Of a stretch of 37,099 nucleotides of DNA, positions 1-8,240 are shown piece by piece. Both the position numbers and the translations under genes were made by a program. Each line of letters begins with the position of its first letter. The stretch's first letter is position 1. Source of the DNA: Candidatus Bipolaricaulota bacterium (GTDB taxonomy: Bacteria; Bipolaricaulota; Bipolaricaulia; UBA7950; UBA9294); the NCBI GenBank assembly GCA_018817505.1, contig JAHITR010000029.1, forward strand, positions 1 through 37,099. Reading direction: 5' to 3'. Under the pieces are notes generated by a model. That model was not told the origin of the DNA. It worked only from the letters and a program-made list of their open reading frames with translations, and searched no databases.

Positions 1-298
1 CTTCATCGCGGATGTGATGCCGGATTTCTCCTTTGATCAGGTTCTCAGCATATTCGAGGAACCCCTTCCCATGGGAGAGATCGAAGTTGTACACCGCATT
101 CATCAACCCAAGATAGCCAGGACGAAAGAGATCCTCAGAGGCAAATCCACTGGAGGTGAATCCCGCATCAATGACATCCTGTATCAGGAAGGTTCCCCGC
201 TGCAGAATCTCCGCACGCACCATTTCAAGATCATCACACTCATCCGTCAGTCGTTGGAGGAGTTCGTCCAGAGAAAGATCGCCTAGTGGTTTGCCCAT
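1..298 (-). CDS. RNA polymerase sigma-70 family factor, diverged (N-terminal part, cut by window edge)
   Basis: The minus strand from ATG at 298 stays open for 99 codons to the window edge, so the C-terminal part is missing. Residues about 56-98 match sigma region 2: GYLGLMNAVYNFDLS, then EYAENLIKGEIRHHIRD. The complete sigma factor at 14519-15316 aligns with it (GYIGLLNAVSNFDLD, IQGEIRHYIRD), so the two are paralogues of the SigF/SigB/FliA type that switch promoter choice of RNA polymerase. The segment before region 2.2 is unusual: it reads RPGYLGL where QAGYIGL is usual, and the normal region 2.1 helix is poorly kept. The start overlaps the stop of the upstream gene (TAATG, one base shared) and has only a weak ribosome site, so translation probably depends on the upstream secreted-protein gene. 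It could be a degenerate regulator. Family call is firm, specificity unknown. Confidence 0.82.
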   Translation of the reverse strand, partial: MGKPLGDLSLDELLQRLTDECDDLEMVRAEILQRGTFLIQDVIDAGFTSSGFASEDLFRPGYLGLMNAVYNFDLSHGKGFLEYAENLIKGEIRHHIRDE

Positions 299-1485
299 TA
301 GTTCATCCCGAAGGTCAGCTCGAATCCGACCGAAACCAATTGGATGCCCGTGAAGTCAAACTCAGCCTTGGTGAACAACAGGACACCGCAGAACTGAACG
401 TCAGCATAAATGCACTGACCGACAAACCCGGTAGCATCAAACGTGGTCAAGCTCTTCAATGTGACCGGATCAATCGAGGCTTCAATAGCGATCAGCTGTT
501 GCGCAAAGAAGAACGATGAATCGAACGTGGTTGCCGTCGTGATGATGACATCACACAGTTCGAAGGATACGGCAAAGCCCTGTGAATCAAAGACAATCGG
601 AATAATCGTCAACGGGAGCAGCTTTGTAAACGACGTGTGCGACGTGAATCGGACAACGTCAATCTGAAGGTCAATGATGAAGTCGAGCGCAGTAATCGAG
701 AACGCACCATCAAGACTCAGCGAAGCCATGAACGCCATTGTAGGCTCAGCGAATTGATACCCCATCTCAAACAGCAGCTTCACCAATCCCGTGCTGTCAA
801 ACCATGTCGTGTTGCTCGCAAGCATTCCGAAGCCTTCGACTTCCAATCGGAACAGCTCTTCTTCAAAGTAGAAGCCAGGAACGATCGATACATCTAGATC
901 TGTTGGCGCAACGCACAGTCCAGACAGATGATTGAACAAATACAGCAAACCATGGCTAAATGGCGCCTCGATCCCCCCAAGAACGCTGATCAAGTTCTCA
1001 GCGCCAAAGCCGGTCAGGCTGGTGATGGTAAAACCACAGGCGATGGTGCTAGACAATTCGAGGACACTTCCCATGCTGTACGTAGGGGTCTGCGGTCCGA
1101 CAATGTCGGCCAGTATCAGATCGAACCCTATGTTGATCCCGACGATGGATATGTCCACGCTCAATTCGTTCCAAGAAAAAATCGGCTCAAAACGGATTTC
1201 GTTGGACATTTGTACTGCACCAAGATCAACGGCTAATACCACGGCTTCAGACACAAATCCAGCAAGATCAAATCCCGTTTCCGAGGTGAAGCTGAATCCA
1301 CTGATTGAGAATCCCAGTGTCAGATCAGATCCAATATTGTAGGATGCTGGCGGGACGGGGGTATAGGAGACGTCAAGGCCGACGCTCCCCGAGAAGCCGA
1401 CGCCACTTGCTGCGACAGTCCCCATTCCCGCAGCAAAGAGCAGAATAATCAAACTGAAAACTACCTGAGCGCTCATGCATCGCAT
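298..1485 (-). CDS. secreted beta-rich protein with repeated FDxxG motifs, unknown function
   Basis: 395 residues from ATG at 1485, chosen because GGAGGAGG lies 5 nt upstream and a signal peptide follows at once (hydrophobic stretch about residues 8-25, cleavage near AAS). The open frame extends further upstream but without a ribosome site. The mature part is rich in Phe, Ile, Val, Ser and Thr with alternating hydrophobic residues, as in beta strands, and has almost no Lys or Arg. A motif FD-x-x-G-[FLI] recurs at residues 72, 229, 299, 349 and 376, each time opening a strand-like segment; the protein ends in one such strand (VGFELTFG). This fits a surface or outer-membrane beta protein, but I recognise no family. 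It is coupled to the sigma factor gene downstream (TAATG). No clear promoter was found in the 125 nt upstream. Confidence 0.7.
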   Translation of the reverse strand: MRCMSAQVVFSLIILLFAAGMGTVAASGVGFSGSVGLDVSYTPVPPASYNIGSDLTLGFSISGFSFTSETGFDLAGFVSEAVVLAVDLGAVQMSNEIRFEPIFSWNELSVDISIVGINIGFDLILADIVGPQTPTYSMGSVLELSSTIACGFTITSLTGFGAENLISVLGGIEAPFSHGLLYLFNHLSGLCVAPTDLDVSIVPGFYFEEELFRLEVEGFGMLASNTTWFDSTGLVKLLFEMGYQFAEPTMAFMASLSLDGAFSITALDFIIDLQIDVVRFTSHTSFTKLLPLTIIPIVFDSQGFAVSFELCDVIITTATTFDSSFFFAQQLIAIEASIDPVTLKSLTTFDATGFVGQCIYADVQFCGVLLFTKAEFDFTGIQLVSVGFELTFGMN

Positions 1486-1610
1486 GATGACCTCCTCCAA
1501 GATGTCGTTTGAAGGATATTCGCAAGAGCTCTGCAATAGAGGGAAACCCGTGCAAGGGAGGTCGTTGATTTGTCCTCGATACGTGGGACATGTGGCCAGG
1601 CGAACGCCAC

Positions 1611-1648
1611 AAAAAAACCCGCCTGGCGTTGTAGACAGGCGGGTTTGT
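1611..1648 (-). terminator. Rho-independent terminator of the serine operon
   Basis: A perfect 10-bp stem (AACCCGCCTG at 1616-1625 with CAGGCGGGTT at 1636-1645) is followed on the minus strand by a run of seven T. It lies 16 nt after the stop of the DUF1015 gene. Confidence 0.88.
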
Positions 1649-1663
1649 GTCATCCTGTGCGGA

Positions 1664-2965
1664 TTATTTCTTGATCTCCATTTTCGCAAGAACAAGACCT
1701 GTCAGCAATTTCGGATAGAAATCCGTCGACTTCTGTGGCATCTTTTCATTGTGATCCGCCACACGAACGACTTCCTCGGGGCTGGTGGCGTTGAGGTAGA
1801 AGAACAGTTGTTCCTTGCCTGTCTTCACCATCGCGACTCCCTCATCAGCATCGACGGTATAGGTGACGTTGCGTTGCTCTTCAAGAGCTTTGACATCGAT
1901 CCCTAGCAGCCGATCAAGAATCGCAGCATGAAGAATCGTGACGTCGAGTCTCTTATAATCCTCGGATCGATCCGGACCAATCAACGCTTCCATCATGGTC
2001 ACATCTTTCAACGTGAATGTGACGTTGGAATCTCCAACCACACAGCCGATCATATGTTGCCGTCGTCCGTCGCGCGTTGCCGTCATCATGGCGTCCACAG
2101 TGGCATGCTTTTCGATGTGGAAATCCCGAGCCGCGGCGGCAAAGAAATCGTCGGCTTCAAATCCCTCGATCCCATGGATGAGACGATGAATCGGGCGAAT
2201 GGACATGCCCGGATCAGCCACATTGAACAACGTCATCATGCGGACGTCGAATGACTCAGGCGCTGCAGCCTGCCAGCCATTCTCTTGGCACTCGTGCATG
2301 AAGTTCACGGCGGTCTCATATCGATGGTGGCCGTCGGCAATGTACAGATCCTTGTCATCCAGCGCCGCTTGGATGGTGGCGATGATGTTCGCATCCGTGA
2401 TTCGCCAAACCTGATGGAGGTTGCCATCGGCGTCCGTGGCTTCAATCAGCGGAGCGTTGCTTTCAACCACTGCCCGCAGAGCCTTCTCCGTCGATCTTGT
2501 CGGATCGTTATACAGCATAAAGATGTGGCCAAAATTGGCCTCAGTGGCCTGCATCAGTTTGAGCCGATCCGCCTTGGGCCCCTTCAGCGTATTCTCATGA
2601 GCGTGCACCTTCTCGGGCTCAAGTTTCCCTAGTGCGATGACTCCCTTTCGAGTCAGATGTTCCCCTTCAAAAGAGTACGTCTGATGATAGGCGTAAAAGG
2701 CGGGTTCGCTGTCGCGAATGAGAACACGCTTGGCGATCCATTCACGAAGGGAATCGGCTGCTCGCGTATAGACGTTGTTGCCGTCTGAATCGGCCGCCTG
2801 TGACAAGCCCTTGATAATACGCACGATGTTGTATGGACTACGCTGATAGCAGGCCTGCTGAACGTCTGGATACACTCGGTCATACGGCGGGGTTACCACA
2901 TCTGAGATGCTGCCGACCACTGCCGGGTCGTAGCGATAGCCACGGAATGGAATGATTGTTGCCAA
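1664..2965 (-). CDS. DUF1015 family protein, last gene of the serine operon
   Basis: 433 residues, the usual length for DUF1015 (COG4198). The start is TTG at 2965, with GGAGG 5 nt upstream; no ATG fits. Typical family segments are the N-terminal FRGYRYDPAVVG, DVVTPPYD at about residues 22-29, HAHENTLKGPKADR at 121-134 and DGHHRYETA at 211-219. The family has no assigned biochemical activity that I know. It lies 9 nt after the serA stop, in an operon with a class V aminotransferase, so a role linked to serine metabolism is likely (inference). The DGHHRYE motif resembles the HR motif of ParB/sulfiredoxin-fold proteins, a fold that also includes free-serine kinases. Cytoplasmic; no signal peptide or membrane segment. 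Confidence 0.88.
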   Translation of the reverse strand: MATIIPFRGYRYDPAVVGSISDVVTPPYDRVYPDVQQACYQRSPYNIVRIIKGLSQAADSDGNNVYTRAADSLREWIAKRVLIRDSEPAFYAYHQTYSFEGEHLTRKGVIALGKLEPEKVHAHENTLKGPKADRLKLMQATEANFGHIFMLYNDPTRSTEKALRAVVESNAPLIEATDADGNLHQVWRITDANIIATIQAALDDKDLYIADGHHRYETAVNFMHECQENGWQAAAPESFDVRMMTLFNVADPGMSIRPIHRLIHGIEGFEADDFFAAAARDFHIEKHATVDAMMTATRDGRRQHMIGCVVGDSNVTFTLKDVTMMEALIGPDRSEDYKRLDVTILHAAILDRLLGIDVKALEEQRNVTYTVDADEGVAMVKTGKEQLFFYLNATSPEEVVRVADHNEKMPQKSTDFYPKLLTGLVLAKMEIKK

Positions 2966-2974
2966 TGCGTCCTC

Positions 2975-3898
2975 CTAGGAATTCGCACGGGCGAATTCGA
3001 TCACGATGTCGGCGGCTTCACGCCCAACACGTTCCTGTGCTTCGACTGTGGCCGCACCAATGTGGGGTGTCAACGAAACGGCTTCTTGGGCAAACAGAGG
3101 ATGGTTTGCTTCAGGTGGCTCGTTGGCAAACACGTCCAATGCTGCGCCTGCAACCTTGCCCGAATTCATGGCGGCCACAAGTGCCGTCTCATCAATCGTG
3201 CCACCTCGCGCGCAATTGATCAGATACACGCCATCCTTCATCGTGGCAAATTGCGGCGTCGAAATAGAAGGCCCGACCTTGGGATCAAACGGGATGTGCA
3301 GTGAGATGAAGTCCGAGCGTGCGAGCAATTCATCCTTTGTAACCATTGGGGCGATATCAGGAATGGGGCTCTGCGTGAGGAAAGCGTCGGAGCACAGGAC
3401 CTTCATGCCCAATGCCGATGCCTTCCGTGCCAGCGATTGACCGATGCGGCCAATGCCGATGATGCCCAACGTCTTGCCCGCAATCTCGACGCCGCCAAGC
3501 TTCTTCTTCTCCCACGCACCGGCCTTAGTGGACACTGTTCCTCGCCCGATGTGCCGAGCCAGTGAAAGCATGTGCCCCAGAGCAAGCTCAGCGACCGAAT
3601 TGGAGCTGGCTGCCGGTGTGTTGCGAACTGCTACTCCTTTGCTCTGCGCATGGGCGACATCCACGTTGTCAAGTCCCACACCGGCACGCACAACGAGCTT
3701 CAGCTTCGTCCCGGCGTCGATGATGTTGGCGCGAACTTTGGTCGCACTGCGAATCACAATGGCATCATAGGCGGCTATCTCGACAGCCAGTTGTTCAGGC
3801 GTCAAATCCGTCTTCTCATCTACCTCAAGGCCAGCGTCGCGCATCGCGGCGATGGACGCTGGATCAAGCACATCTGAAGCTAGCACGCGAAATCCCAT
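2975..3898 (-). CDS. serA: D-3-phosphoglycerate dehydrogenase, short form (D-2-hydroxyacid dehydrogenase family)
   Basis: 307 residues from ATG at 3898 (AGGAGG 6 nt upstream, overlapping the stop of the aminotransferase gene). It oxidises 3-phosphoglycerate to 3-phosphohydroxypyruvate with NAD, the first step of serine synthesis. Visible motifs: RAGVGLDNVD at about 71-80 (catalytic Arg region nearby), the nucleotide-binding GIGRIGQSLARKA at 148-160, NCARGGTIDE with the catalytic Arg, and the C-terminal HIGAATVEAQ with the catalytic His. It ends right after the second catalytic lobe, so it lacks the C-terminal ACT or ASB domain of long SerA proteins and is probably not feedback-inhibited by serine through ACT. 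The genes on both sides support serine synthesis over other 2-hydroxyacid substrates. Confidence 0.9.
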   Translation of the reverse strand: MGFRVLASDVLDPASIAAMRDAGLEVDEKTDLTPEQLAVEIAAYDAIVIRSATKVRANIIDAGTKLKLVVRAGVGLDNVDVAHAQSKGVAVRNTPAASSNSVAELALGHMLSLARHIGRGTVSTKAGAWEKKKLGGVEIAGKTLGIIGIGRIGQSLARKASALGMKVLCSDAFLTQSPIPDIAPMVTKDELLARSDFISLHIPFDPKVGPSISTPQFATMKDGVYLINCARGGTIDETALVAAMNSGKVAGAALDVFANEPPEANHPLFAQEAVSLTPHIGAATVEAQERVGREAADIVIEFARANS

Positions 3899-3908
3899 GT
3901 TATCCCTC

Positions 3909-4976
3909 CTACAGACCGAGCACTGTCTCGATTGCCTTGAGCAGTCCCTCGATCTCGTCGATCTGTACGTCCCCCATGTGGGCAATGCGGAAAGTCTTGT
4001 TCTTGATGTCTCCGTATCCATTGGCAATTCGAAGGTTGAACTCATCGGCGAGTCGATTGATCATAGTTGGCACATCGATCCCTTTGGTATTCACAACCGA
4101 CGTCAAGGTTTGCGACCGATATCCTTCCTCAGGGTAGATGTCGAAGTGCTTCATGGCCCATGCCTGCACGATGGATGCCAACTTGGCGTGGCGGGCGAAG
4201 CGCTTCTCCATGCCTTCTGCGAGCATATCCGTCAGCTGCGCGTTAAGGGCATACATATGAGGAATGGAGGGCGTGGATGGCGTCTGATTCTTTAGATGCG
4301 ACTTGTACATCAGCGGGATGTTGAAGTAGTAGGAGCGGGAAGGCACAGTCTTTGATCGCTCGACAGCGCGGTCACTGATTGCTGCGACAGCCAATCCAGC
4401 TGGCAAAGCAAAGGCTTTCTGAACTCCCGCCAACACGAAATCAATCCCCCACGCGTCGGTTTCGATGGGTGCGCCAGCCATTCCGCTGACAGCATCCACG
4501 AGCAGGAATACATCGGGATACTTGGCAACGACTTTGGCAATGGATTCCAGCGGGTTCATCAATCCGGTGGAGGTCTCATTGTAAACAAGCGTCACTGCGT
4601 CGTACTTCCCGGTCGCCAACTGCTCATCCACCATTTCTGGCTTGATGGCCGTATCCCACGGCAACTCAAACGTATCACAAGGCACGTTGTTGGCTACCGT
4701 AATCTCATGCCAGCGCTCCGAAAACGCGCCGTTGACGAGGTTGAGACATCGTTTGGCCACCAGATTGGTGACTGCCGATTCCATGGCCCCGGTAGACGAC
4801 GCCGTATACAAAAGCACAGCATTCTTTGTGAATAGCACTTGCTGCAACTTGCTCTGAATATCTGCATACAGCTCGGAGAACTCCGGAGTCCGGTGATGAA
4901 TCTGAGGAGTCGCCAGTTCTTTCAGAATCTCTGCTCGTACTTGTGTGGGTCCAGGTGTAAATAGTCTTTTGTGCAT
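3909..4976 (-). CDS. class V aminotransferase (serine-pyruvate/alanine-glyoxylate type; likely the phosphoserine or serine aminotransferase of the operon)
   Basis: 355 residues from ATG at 4976, with GGGAGGGG just upstream. It is a PLP enzyme of the alanine-glyoxylate/serine-pyruvate family: N-terminal LFTPGPTQVR, the TASSTGAMESA phosphate-binding loop at about 58-68, Asp161 in LLVDAVSG (pairs with the pyridine nitrogen) and the Schiff-base lysine K187 in LAGVQKAFALP. First gene of the serA operon with its own promoter. Many anaerobes and thermophiles lack classical SerC and use this family next to serA, so transamination of phosphohydroxypyruvate is the likely job (inference). A role in the reverse direction, serine or alanine to glyoxylate, cannot be excluded. 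Confidence 0.88.
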   Translation of the reverse strand: MHKRLFTPGPTQVRAEILKELATPQIHHRTPEFSELYADIQSKLQQVLFTKNAVLLYTASSTGAMESAVTNLVAKRCLNLVNGAFSERWHEITVANNVPCDTFELPWDTAIKPEMVDEQLATGKYDAVTLVYNETSTGLMNPLESIAKVVAKYPDVFLLVDAVSGMAGAPIETDAWGIDFVLAGVQKAFALPAGLAVAAISDRAVERSKTVPSRSYYFNIPLMYKSHLKNQTPSTPSIPHMYALNAQLTDMLAEGMEKRFARHAKLASIVQAWAMKHFDIYPEEGYRSQTLTSVVNTKGIDVPTMINRLADEFNLRIANGYGDIKNKTFRIAHMGDVQIDEIEGLLKAIETVLGL

Positions 4977-5014
4977 GCTGCCCCTCCCATAACGCTCGTG
5001 TGTTGTTGCGAGGG

Positions 5015-5043
5015 AGCATACTCGCTGGTTTTTTGCTTTGCAA
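5015..5043 (-). promoter_or_regulatory. sigma-70-type promoter for the serine operon
   Basis: On the minus strand, -35 TTGCAA (5043-5038), 17-nt spacer, -10 TATGCT (5020-5015). It lies 38 nt upstream of the aminotransferase start. Confidence 0.6.
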
Positions 5044-5098
5044 CGAGTCTTGGGCATGTTGGGAACGCGGCCTTGCGCACGTTCGGCGCCTATGGAAT

Positions 5099-5127
5099 TT
5101 GGGTGATGGAGAACTTCCGATTAGACT
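5099..5127 (+). promoter_or_regulatory. candidate promoter for the LemA operon
   Basis: -35 TTGGGT (5099-5104), 17-nt spacer, -10 TAGACT (5122-5127), giving a short 5' leader before the LemA start at 5150. The -35 match is weak, but the same -10 occurs before the lipoylation operon. Confidence 0.4.
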
Positions 5128-5149
5128 CTGCGCGATCAGGGAGGATGTC

Positions 5150-5707
5150 ATGAGTATCGCCGTTGCACTGGGAGGGCTTGCCGTCGTGATCTTGTTGTGG
5201 GGTCTGTTGACCTACAACCGCTTGACTGCCCTTCGAGTGAAGGCCGACGAATCCTTGGGGGACATTGATACACAATTGAAGCGGCGATGGGATCTCATCC
5301 CCTCGCTGGTTACAGCAGTTCAGGAATACTCGCGGCACGAGTCAGACGTCTTTGAGCAAATCGCTGCAGCCAGAGGCCGATCCGCGAGTGCTTCCTCTCT
5401 TCGCGAACAGGTCCAAGCTGAAGAAGGTCTGAAGGAGGCCATGAAATCCCTGTTCGCGATCGTCGAGGCCTATCCAGAACTCAAGGCTGATGAGAACTTT
5501 ATGTTGCTCCAGCAAACGCTTGAGCAGATCGAAGACGCCATACAACGGTCGCGTCATTATTACAACGCCGTCGTTCGCGACTTCAACATGTCTATCGAAG
5601 TGTTCCCGCGCAATTTCATTGCCAGCCTATTCGGCTTTCATGAGCGAGATTTCTATTCCCTTACAGGAGGTGCCGAACGAACGACTCCTTCGGCTCGAAT
5701 CAGATGA
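5150..5707 (+). CDS. lemA: LemA family membrane protein
   Basis: 185 residues from ATG at 5150, chosen for GGGAGG 5 nt upstream and the immediate N-terminal membrane helix (residues 3-20). Family signature: YNRLTALRVKADESLGDIDTQLKRRWDLIPSLV, here split between about residues 21 and 53, then a long helical bundle with heptad character and the conserved YYNAVVRDFN near 145. LemA proteins have one membrane helix and a cytoplasmic-side or external helical bundle; the molecular role is unknown. The gene is coupled to the DUF2207 gene by an ATGA overlap, which is the usual pairing, so the two probably act as one membrane complex. Confidence 0.93.
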   Translation: MSIAVALGGLAVVILLWGLLTYNRLTALRVKADESLGDIDTQLKRRWDLIPSLVTAVQEYSRHESDVFEQIAAARGRSASASSLREQVQAEEGLKEAMKSLFAIVEAYPELKADENFMLLQQTLEQIEDAIQRSRHYYNAVVRDFNMSIEVFPRNFIASLFGFHERDFYSLTGGAERTTPSARIR

Positions 5708-7416
5708 CCCCATCCATCCGTCGCATCGCTTTCGTTTCTTGGCTGTTGGTGCTCTCCGTCAGCTTCGTTGCCGCAGCTGATCTTCGAATTCAGGATTTCT
5801 CGGTTGATATTCTCGTCGATGCTTCCGGAGAATTGCTCATCACGGAGGACATCACGGTTCGCTTTCTTACGCCACACCACGGGATTGAGCGCTTCATTCC
5901 CATCTCGGGCAAGACACCGTGGGGCGAGAACATCAAGATCGATCTGAAACTAGAGGATATCCAGCTGGATGGCGGCTCTGTCGCCTACACGTCAAAAACG
6001 CGTGGATCCGACCGAGTTTTTCGCATTGGCGATCCTGATCGAACGATCCAAGGCACGTATGATTATTCGATTCGGTACCGAGTTAATCGTGCTTGGCTGT
6101 TTCATGAGAACACGCTGCAACTGTACTGGAATGTGACCGGCAACAATTGGGACATTCCCATTGAGCACGCCTCGGCCACGATCCGCTTTCCGGGTTCTGT
6201 CGCCCTTGCGTCTGTCTCTGGCATTTCGTACTTAGGCTACGAAGGAAGCACTGGACGAGGGTCCTCAGGGGAACCTACAGGGAGTGGCTCGCTGTATTTC
6301 CAATCAGGCATTCTGTACCCGGGAGAGGGATTGACGATTGACGTCTCTATCCCGCGCGAGATGCTACCCATTGCCCCGCCGACCGTTGCCCAGCGCGTGC
6401 TCTATTTCCTCGATGCCAACAGATATGCCGCCCTGCCAATTCTCACATTCTTGGTCATGTGGTTTTTGTGGGCCAAGCTAGGGAAAGACCCGCGCAAGCG
6501 CGTGATCGCACCCAACTTCGCCCCTCCAAGAGATCTTCATCCAGGCGCTGTGGGCGTGCTCATCGACGATCGCATTGACCTTCGCGATATCAGCGCCATG
6601 CTTGTTGGATTGGCCGTCAAAGGGCATCTCTCCATCAAGGAACCAAAGAAGGACGAATATGTCTTCGTGAGGCAACCGAATTCGGCAGACACACTATCGC
6701 CGGCAGAACAGGCTCTGTTTGACGCAGTGTTCGATACCCCAGAAATTGAGGAGAGATCCCTCGCATCGCTAGAGCAGGTGTTTTACAAGTCCTTGCCGAC
6801 TATCAAATCCCGATTGGTTGGCCAGCTCATTGAAAAGGGGTACTACAAGAACAATCCAGAGAGAACAAGAGGCTTCTACATCGGCATTGGGTTGTTCACC
6901 CTGCCGCTTGCCGTCTATTTGGGCATTCAATCGGCTTCTGTCTATTTGGCGGCTGCCGTGGCAATCAGCGGACTCGTCATTTTGGCTTTCTCTCGATTTA
7001 TGCCTCGGAAGACGATCCAAGGTGTGCGAATGCTTGAGGAGATCCTAGGATTGTCCGAATACATTCGCAAGGCCGAAGTGAATCGAATCGAGTTTCACAA
7101 CGCTCCAGAGAAAGGTCCGGATCTGTTTGAGCAATTGCTGCCGTATGCCATTGCCCTCAACCTGACCAAGGTATGGACGAGGCAGTTCGACGGGTTGCTG
7201 ACTGAGCCGCCGCAATGGTACACCGGACATTCGGGGGCACCCGTATTCAATGCCATCCTGTTTTCTCACACGCTCTCAGGCATGACTCGTTCCATGCAAC
7301 AGACCTTCGTGTCAGCCCCTCGCAGTTCAGGAAAGTCTGCCTTCAGCGGACGAAGCTCGTTTGGCGGAGGGTTTTCAGGCGGAGGATTTGGTGGAGGTGG
7401 GGGTGGGGGCTGGTAA
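5704..7416 (+). CDS. DUF2207 domain membrane protein with Gly-rich C-terminus
   Basis: 570 residues, start ATG at 5704 overlapping the LemA stop by 4 nt. A signal peptide (residues 1-25, ending AAA) leads into an extracytoplasmic beta domain typical of DUF2207 (about 26-225, with HGIERFIPI and the DYSIRYRVN segment). A membrane helix follows at about 240-258, then a cytoplasmic region with GVLIDDRIDLRDISAMLVGL, and two more hydrophobic segments at about 395-430. The C-terminus ends in a Ser/Gly run (SFGGGFSGGGFGGG), a hallmark of this family. Function is not established. Its genetic partner LemA is directly upstream. A small hairpin (7415-7432) at the stop is too weak to call a terminator. 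Confidence 0.92.
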   Translation: MTPSIRRIAFVSWLLVLSVSFVAAADLRIQDFSVDILVDASGELLITEDITVRFLTPHHGIERFIPISGKTPWGENIKIDLKLEDIQLDGGSVAYTSKTRGSDRVFRIGDPDRTIQGTYDYSIRYRVNRAWLFHENTLQLYWNVTGNNWDIPIEHASATIRFPGSVALASVSGISYLGYEGSTGRGSSGEPTGSGSLYFQSGILYPGEGLTIDVSIPREMLPIAPPTVAQRVLYFLDANRYAALPILTFLVMWFLWAKLGKDPRKRVIAPNFAPPRDLHPGAVGVLIDDRIDLRDISAMLVGLAVKGHLSIKEPKKDEYVFVRQPNSADTLSPAEQALFDAVFDTPEIEERSLASLEQVFYKSLPTIKSRLVGQLIEKGYYKNNPERTRGFYIGIGLFTLPLAVYLGIQSASVYLAAAVAISGLVILAFSRFMPRKTIQGVRMLEEILGLSEYIRKAEVNRIEFHNAPEKGPDLFEQLLPYAIALNLTKVWTRQFDGLLTEPPQWYTGHSGAPVFNAILFSHTLSGMTRSMQQTFVSAPRSSGKSAFSGRSSFGGGFSGGGFGGGGGGGW

Positions 7417-7461
7417 GAATCCTCCGATTCTTGTAGTATGCCTTGGAAGGGGGCCTCAAAG

Positions 7462-8082
7462 ATGATGACGTTCGACCGACGGTTGATCCTGGCACTGAGT
7501 ACTCTACTTTTTTGCGTCAGTTTTGTGCTAGTCGCTGCCGAGGTCGGATCCGTTCACATCGATTGGGATCCGTTCGTGCCCGTATCGTGGGATCTTTTCC
7601 AGGGCACACCGCCTGTAGATGCCACTCGGCGAACTGAGGCCGCGGCTATACACATGACCATCAGTTGGCGAGCGAGTTATTCGGTCTCATCCAGCAATGG
7701 GGGAACCTCCTGGCTAGGACAGGTTGCCCAGATTAGTGTGACCAACACGATGGAGCCTGCCAGTTCCTGGGTCGTTCCAAGCAAGGCCGACAATGCCGTG
7801 CTGAACCACGAACAACTCCATTTCGATCTCAACGAGGTCTATCGACGCAAGCTTGAATGCCTTCTGCTGGGAACCAGCGCCTGTGCGGGCGCCACTCAGC
7901 AAGCAGCTGTTGACCAATTGTATGCCGCGCTTCATCAGACGGCCTCTGCCGTTCTTGCGAAAGTATCGGAGATGCAAGCGCTCTATGATGCGCAGACGTC
8001 CCATAGCACCAACGCCTCAGAGCAAGCACGTTGGCAAGGCCTAATCAGTCAATGGCTCCTTGCCCCAACAACGGCTCCCTAG
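7462..8082 (+). CDS. secreted DUF922-type putative zinc metalloprotease
   Basis: 206 residues from ATG at 7462 (GGAAGGGGG 8 nt upstream; an ATG at 7438 is in frame but lacks a ribosome site). A signal peptide spans about residues 1-26. The centre carries HEQLHFDLNE (residues 116-125), an HExxH zinc site with a candidate third ligand Glu125, within a pattern I recognise from DUF922 (SWxxxY..., NHEQxHFD). Two cysteines downstream (CLLLGTSAC) could form a disulphide. Expected to act outside the membrane; substrate unknown. It follows DUF2207 by 45 nt and is probably co-transcribed, suggesting it serves the LemA/DUF2207 system (inference). Protease activity is inferred from the motif only. Confidence 0.72.
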   Translation: MMTFDRRLILALSTLLFCVSFVLVAAEVGSVHIDWDPFVPVSWDLFQGTPPVDATRRTEAAAIHMTISWRASYSVSSSNGGTSWLGQVAQISVTNTMEPASSWVVPSKADNAVLNHEQLHFDLNEVYRRKLECLLLGTSACAGATQQAAVDQLYAALHQTASAVLAKVSEMQALYDAQTSHSTNASEQARWQGLISQWLLAPTTAP

Positions 8083-8201
8083 GACAGCGCCTTCCAACGT
8101 CACCGATCATCCCATGAAACCATATGCCTCGTAATGGGGTATCTCTGTGAAAGGCGACCTACCTCCTTGCCTGATTCAAGCATCAGCGTGCCCGCAATGA
8201 A

Positions 8202-8231
8202 GAAGGGCGGCGAGAAAACTCGTCGCCCTTC
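8202..8231. terminator. hairpin between convergent genes, probable bidirectional terminator
   Basis: A 13-bp stem with one G-T pair (8202-8214 with 8219-8231) and an AAAA loop lies between the end of the DUF922 gene and the end of hypF. Only short T-rich stretches flank it (TTCTT on plus, TTCATT on minus), so strength is uncertain. Confidence 0.65.
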
Positions 8232-8240
8232 TTCTTGCCG

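Noticed and set aside
14-286. Plus-strand open frame of 90 codons at the left edge
   Set aside because: The opposite strand encodes a clear sigma factor region 2 over the same bases; the plus frame has no ribosome site or recognisable motif.
7415-7432. Small inverted repeat at the DUF2207 stop as a terminator
   Set aside because: The stem is seven AT-rich base pairs with no T-run, and the next gene follows at once.
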